64,000 bases of DNA from Epinephelus fuscoguttatus. Lineage: Eukaryota; Chordata; Actinopteri; Perciformes; Serranidae. Position numbers and translations under genes: made by a program. The notes under the pieces are model-generated. The model was not told where the DNA came from. It was given only the letters and a program-made list of their open reading frames with translations, and ran no database searches. The stretch spans positions 19,795,207-19,859,206 of the forward strand of contig NC_064769.1 of NCBI RefSeq assembly GCF_011397635.1, read 5' to 3'. This document shows positions 62,601 through 64,000 of this stretch, piece after piece (positions within the stretch are counted from its first letter, which is position 1; every line of letters starts with the position of its first letter).

Positions 62601-64000
62601 GCTCCCACCTGACAGCGGCGGAGACAATGAGAGGAAAGGTCTTAAAACACAGATTAGCCCTTCACTTCCTCGTCTGGTTCTCCTGCTCCCATCCTGACAT
62701 TTCCTGTCTGCCTTTCCCTTTCCTCTTCTTCTTTGCTTTTACAAAATATCTCTTCTTCTCCTTGTTTCCTCTGCCGGGGTCACGCTGACCTTGATGATGT
62801 CTGAGGAGTGAAGGAGAGGAGGCATGCTTTACAACAAAAGACAAAATTAGCAGAATAAAGAGAAAGAGCTTTGTGGAAATGAAAGGAAAGATCATCGCAT
62901 TCACCACAGCATATGCCTCCAGTATGTCTAGAGTATAACAGGCTATTTTTAGACACAGAGGGATATTTTTATATCTGCGCTGGCAGAGAAGGAGGTAGAA
63001 AATTCACTCTTTGGTTAAATCCCTTTTTTGAGATGAGGATTAGGCAGTGAAATGCAAAAGGCTGCGCGCACAACTGCACGTGCTGCAATTCTAAGCACAT
63101 GCGTGTGTGTGATGATGCTAAATATTCATGCAGACCTGAGGCTGAGAGCGAAAGTCAGTGAGAGACAGGGAAATGAGACAGAGGACACAGGATAAATGAG
63201 TCAGAGGAGAAACAACAGAGGTTTAATTGACTGAAATGAGACATGTCAATATTTTTTTTCTCCCGCTGACGCACTAGACGTTTAACCACACTTATTGAAC
63301 GTGTATCTGAAATAACACCAAAACAGCAGAGTAATCTGCATGAAAGCTGGTGATTTGAGCTATTTGGATTTAAATGACTTAATCAACTGTAGGATAAAAC
63401 TGTGACGTCTTAGCCCAAATACAAGACGATGACGCAAGTGTGCACTGTATTCACCACCCTAAACGTCCTCTGTTGACGACAAAAATACGCACAGAAAAAT
63501 CTCACAGTCACTGTTTTTATCCTTTTATCTTCACTTCAGAATACGTTGTGAGCTAAACCCACACTTTAGAGGAATTTTTGACATGACTACATCTTATTCC
63601 ACTTTGCAAATAAAAAGATGGGCACAAAATTTTGCCTTGAAATAGCAAAAGAACAATGTCAGGTTGCTGAACGCATGAGAGCTTGCTATTACATCAATCC
63701 CTTCCTTCCCCCTTGACATCTTTCAGCTCATTTAACACACTCGATGGCTGTGGATGAAGCAGGATGAGCTTCCAGTCTAGTGCATATAGATTTCTGTGCA
63801 TAGTGTGTACAATGCAAAAATCATTTTAAATCCTGGAAAGCTGTAGGAACACAAACACTCCTCAGATATTCAGATACATGTTCTCCTGAGATGTTGGTGA
63901 AATGTTGTCGGTATGTGGTGTGTAAGCAGTTATGTAAAGTAAATGGTGTGTGAGAGTGAGAAGGGGTGAGGAAGAAGGACACAGCCAGAGAGAGAGGGGA
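59645..64000 (+). other. Presumed first intron of the 58.97-kb gene; no further exon found
   Basis: It begins with the donor GTAAGG. No downstream segment with coding character joined by an acceptor was recognised before the window ends. A short frame at 61549-61745 has a signal-peptide-like start but no other support. Confidence 0.5.

Overview
The window reads as genomic DNA from a teleost (probably percomorph) fish. The evidence is widely spaced GT-AG exons of vertebrate genes, AT-rich introns full of (CA)n microsatellites, and many fish-type transposable elements: a Tc1-like element, tRNA-derived SINEs, 3' fragments of LINE reverse transcriptases, and hAT-like and TTAA-flanked non-autonomous DNA elements. 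Nothing looks bacterial or viral.

Two protein-coding genes can be rebuilt from start codon to stop codon, and both are gamma-glutamyltransferases (glutathione hydrolases). On the + strand (14502-26893) lies a 12-exon GGT1-type gene encoding about 572 residues. On the - strand (39899-33063) lies a 12-exon GGT5-type gene encoding about 560 residues. They sit tail to tail, about 6.2 kb apart. All 11 intron positions and phases correspond, and three exon lengths (161, 188 and 147 bp) are identical, so they are ancient tandem paralogues. Both keep the catalytic threonine at the autocleavage site and the main substrate-binding residues. Both are predicted type II membrane ectoenzymes that start glutathione breakdown outside the cell; the GGT5 type would be expected to act also on leukotriene C4.

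A third gene begins at 58973 (+) with one GC-rich coding exon of 224 codons ending in a clean splice donor. The predicted N-terminus is rich in Ser, His and Arg and looks disordered. I do not recognise the protein, and its other exons lie beyond the window or were not found.

The rest is repeat-rich non-coding DNA. Region by region: 1-14.4 kb has no gene but several dispersed repeats (an inverted pair at 1931-2424, SINE-like sequence near 5.9 kb, a teleost repeat at 6.1-6.9 kb). 14.5-27 kb is the GGT1-type gene, with a decayed LINE in intron 5. 27.4-28.1 kb is a TTAA-flanked element. 28-32.5 kb is featureless. 32.5-32.9 kb is a MITE. 33-40 kb is the GGT5-type gene, with a palindromic duplication in intron 1. 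41-42.4 kb holds a LINE fragment and an exact 133-bp tandem duplication. 45.1-46.06 kb is an element with a second element nested in a CA tract. 49.45-51.07 kb is a Tc1-like element with a frameshifted transposase. 51.8-52.5 kb is a large foldback whose centre encodes a cysteine-rich module resembling the P2X7 receptor tail. 53.3 kb is a SINE with intact target-site duplications. 54.65-55.2 kb is a ~137-bp tandem repeat carrying nuclear-receptor half-sites. I saw no convincing new defence or metabolic system; the foldback is the most unusual object.
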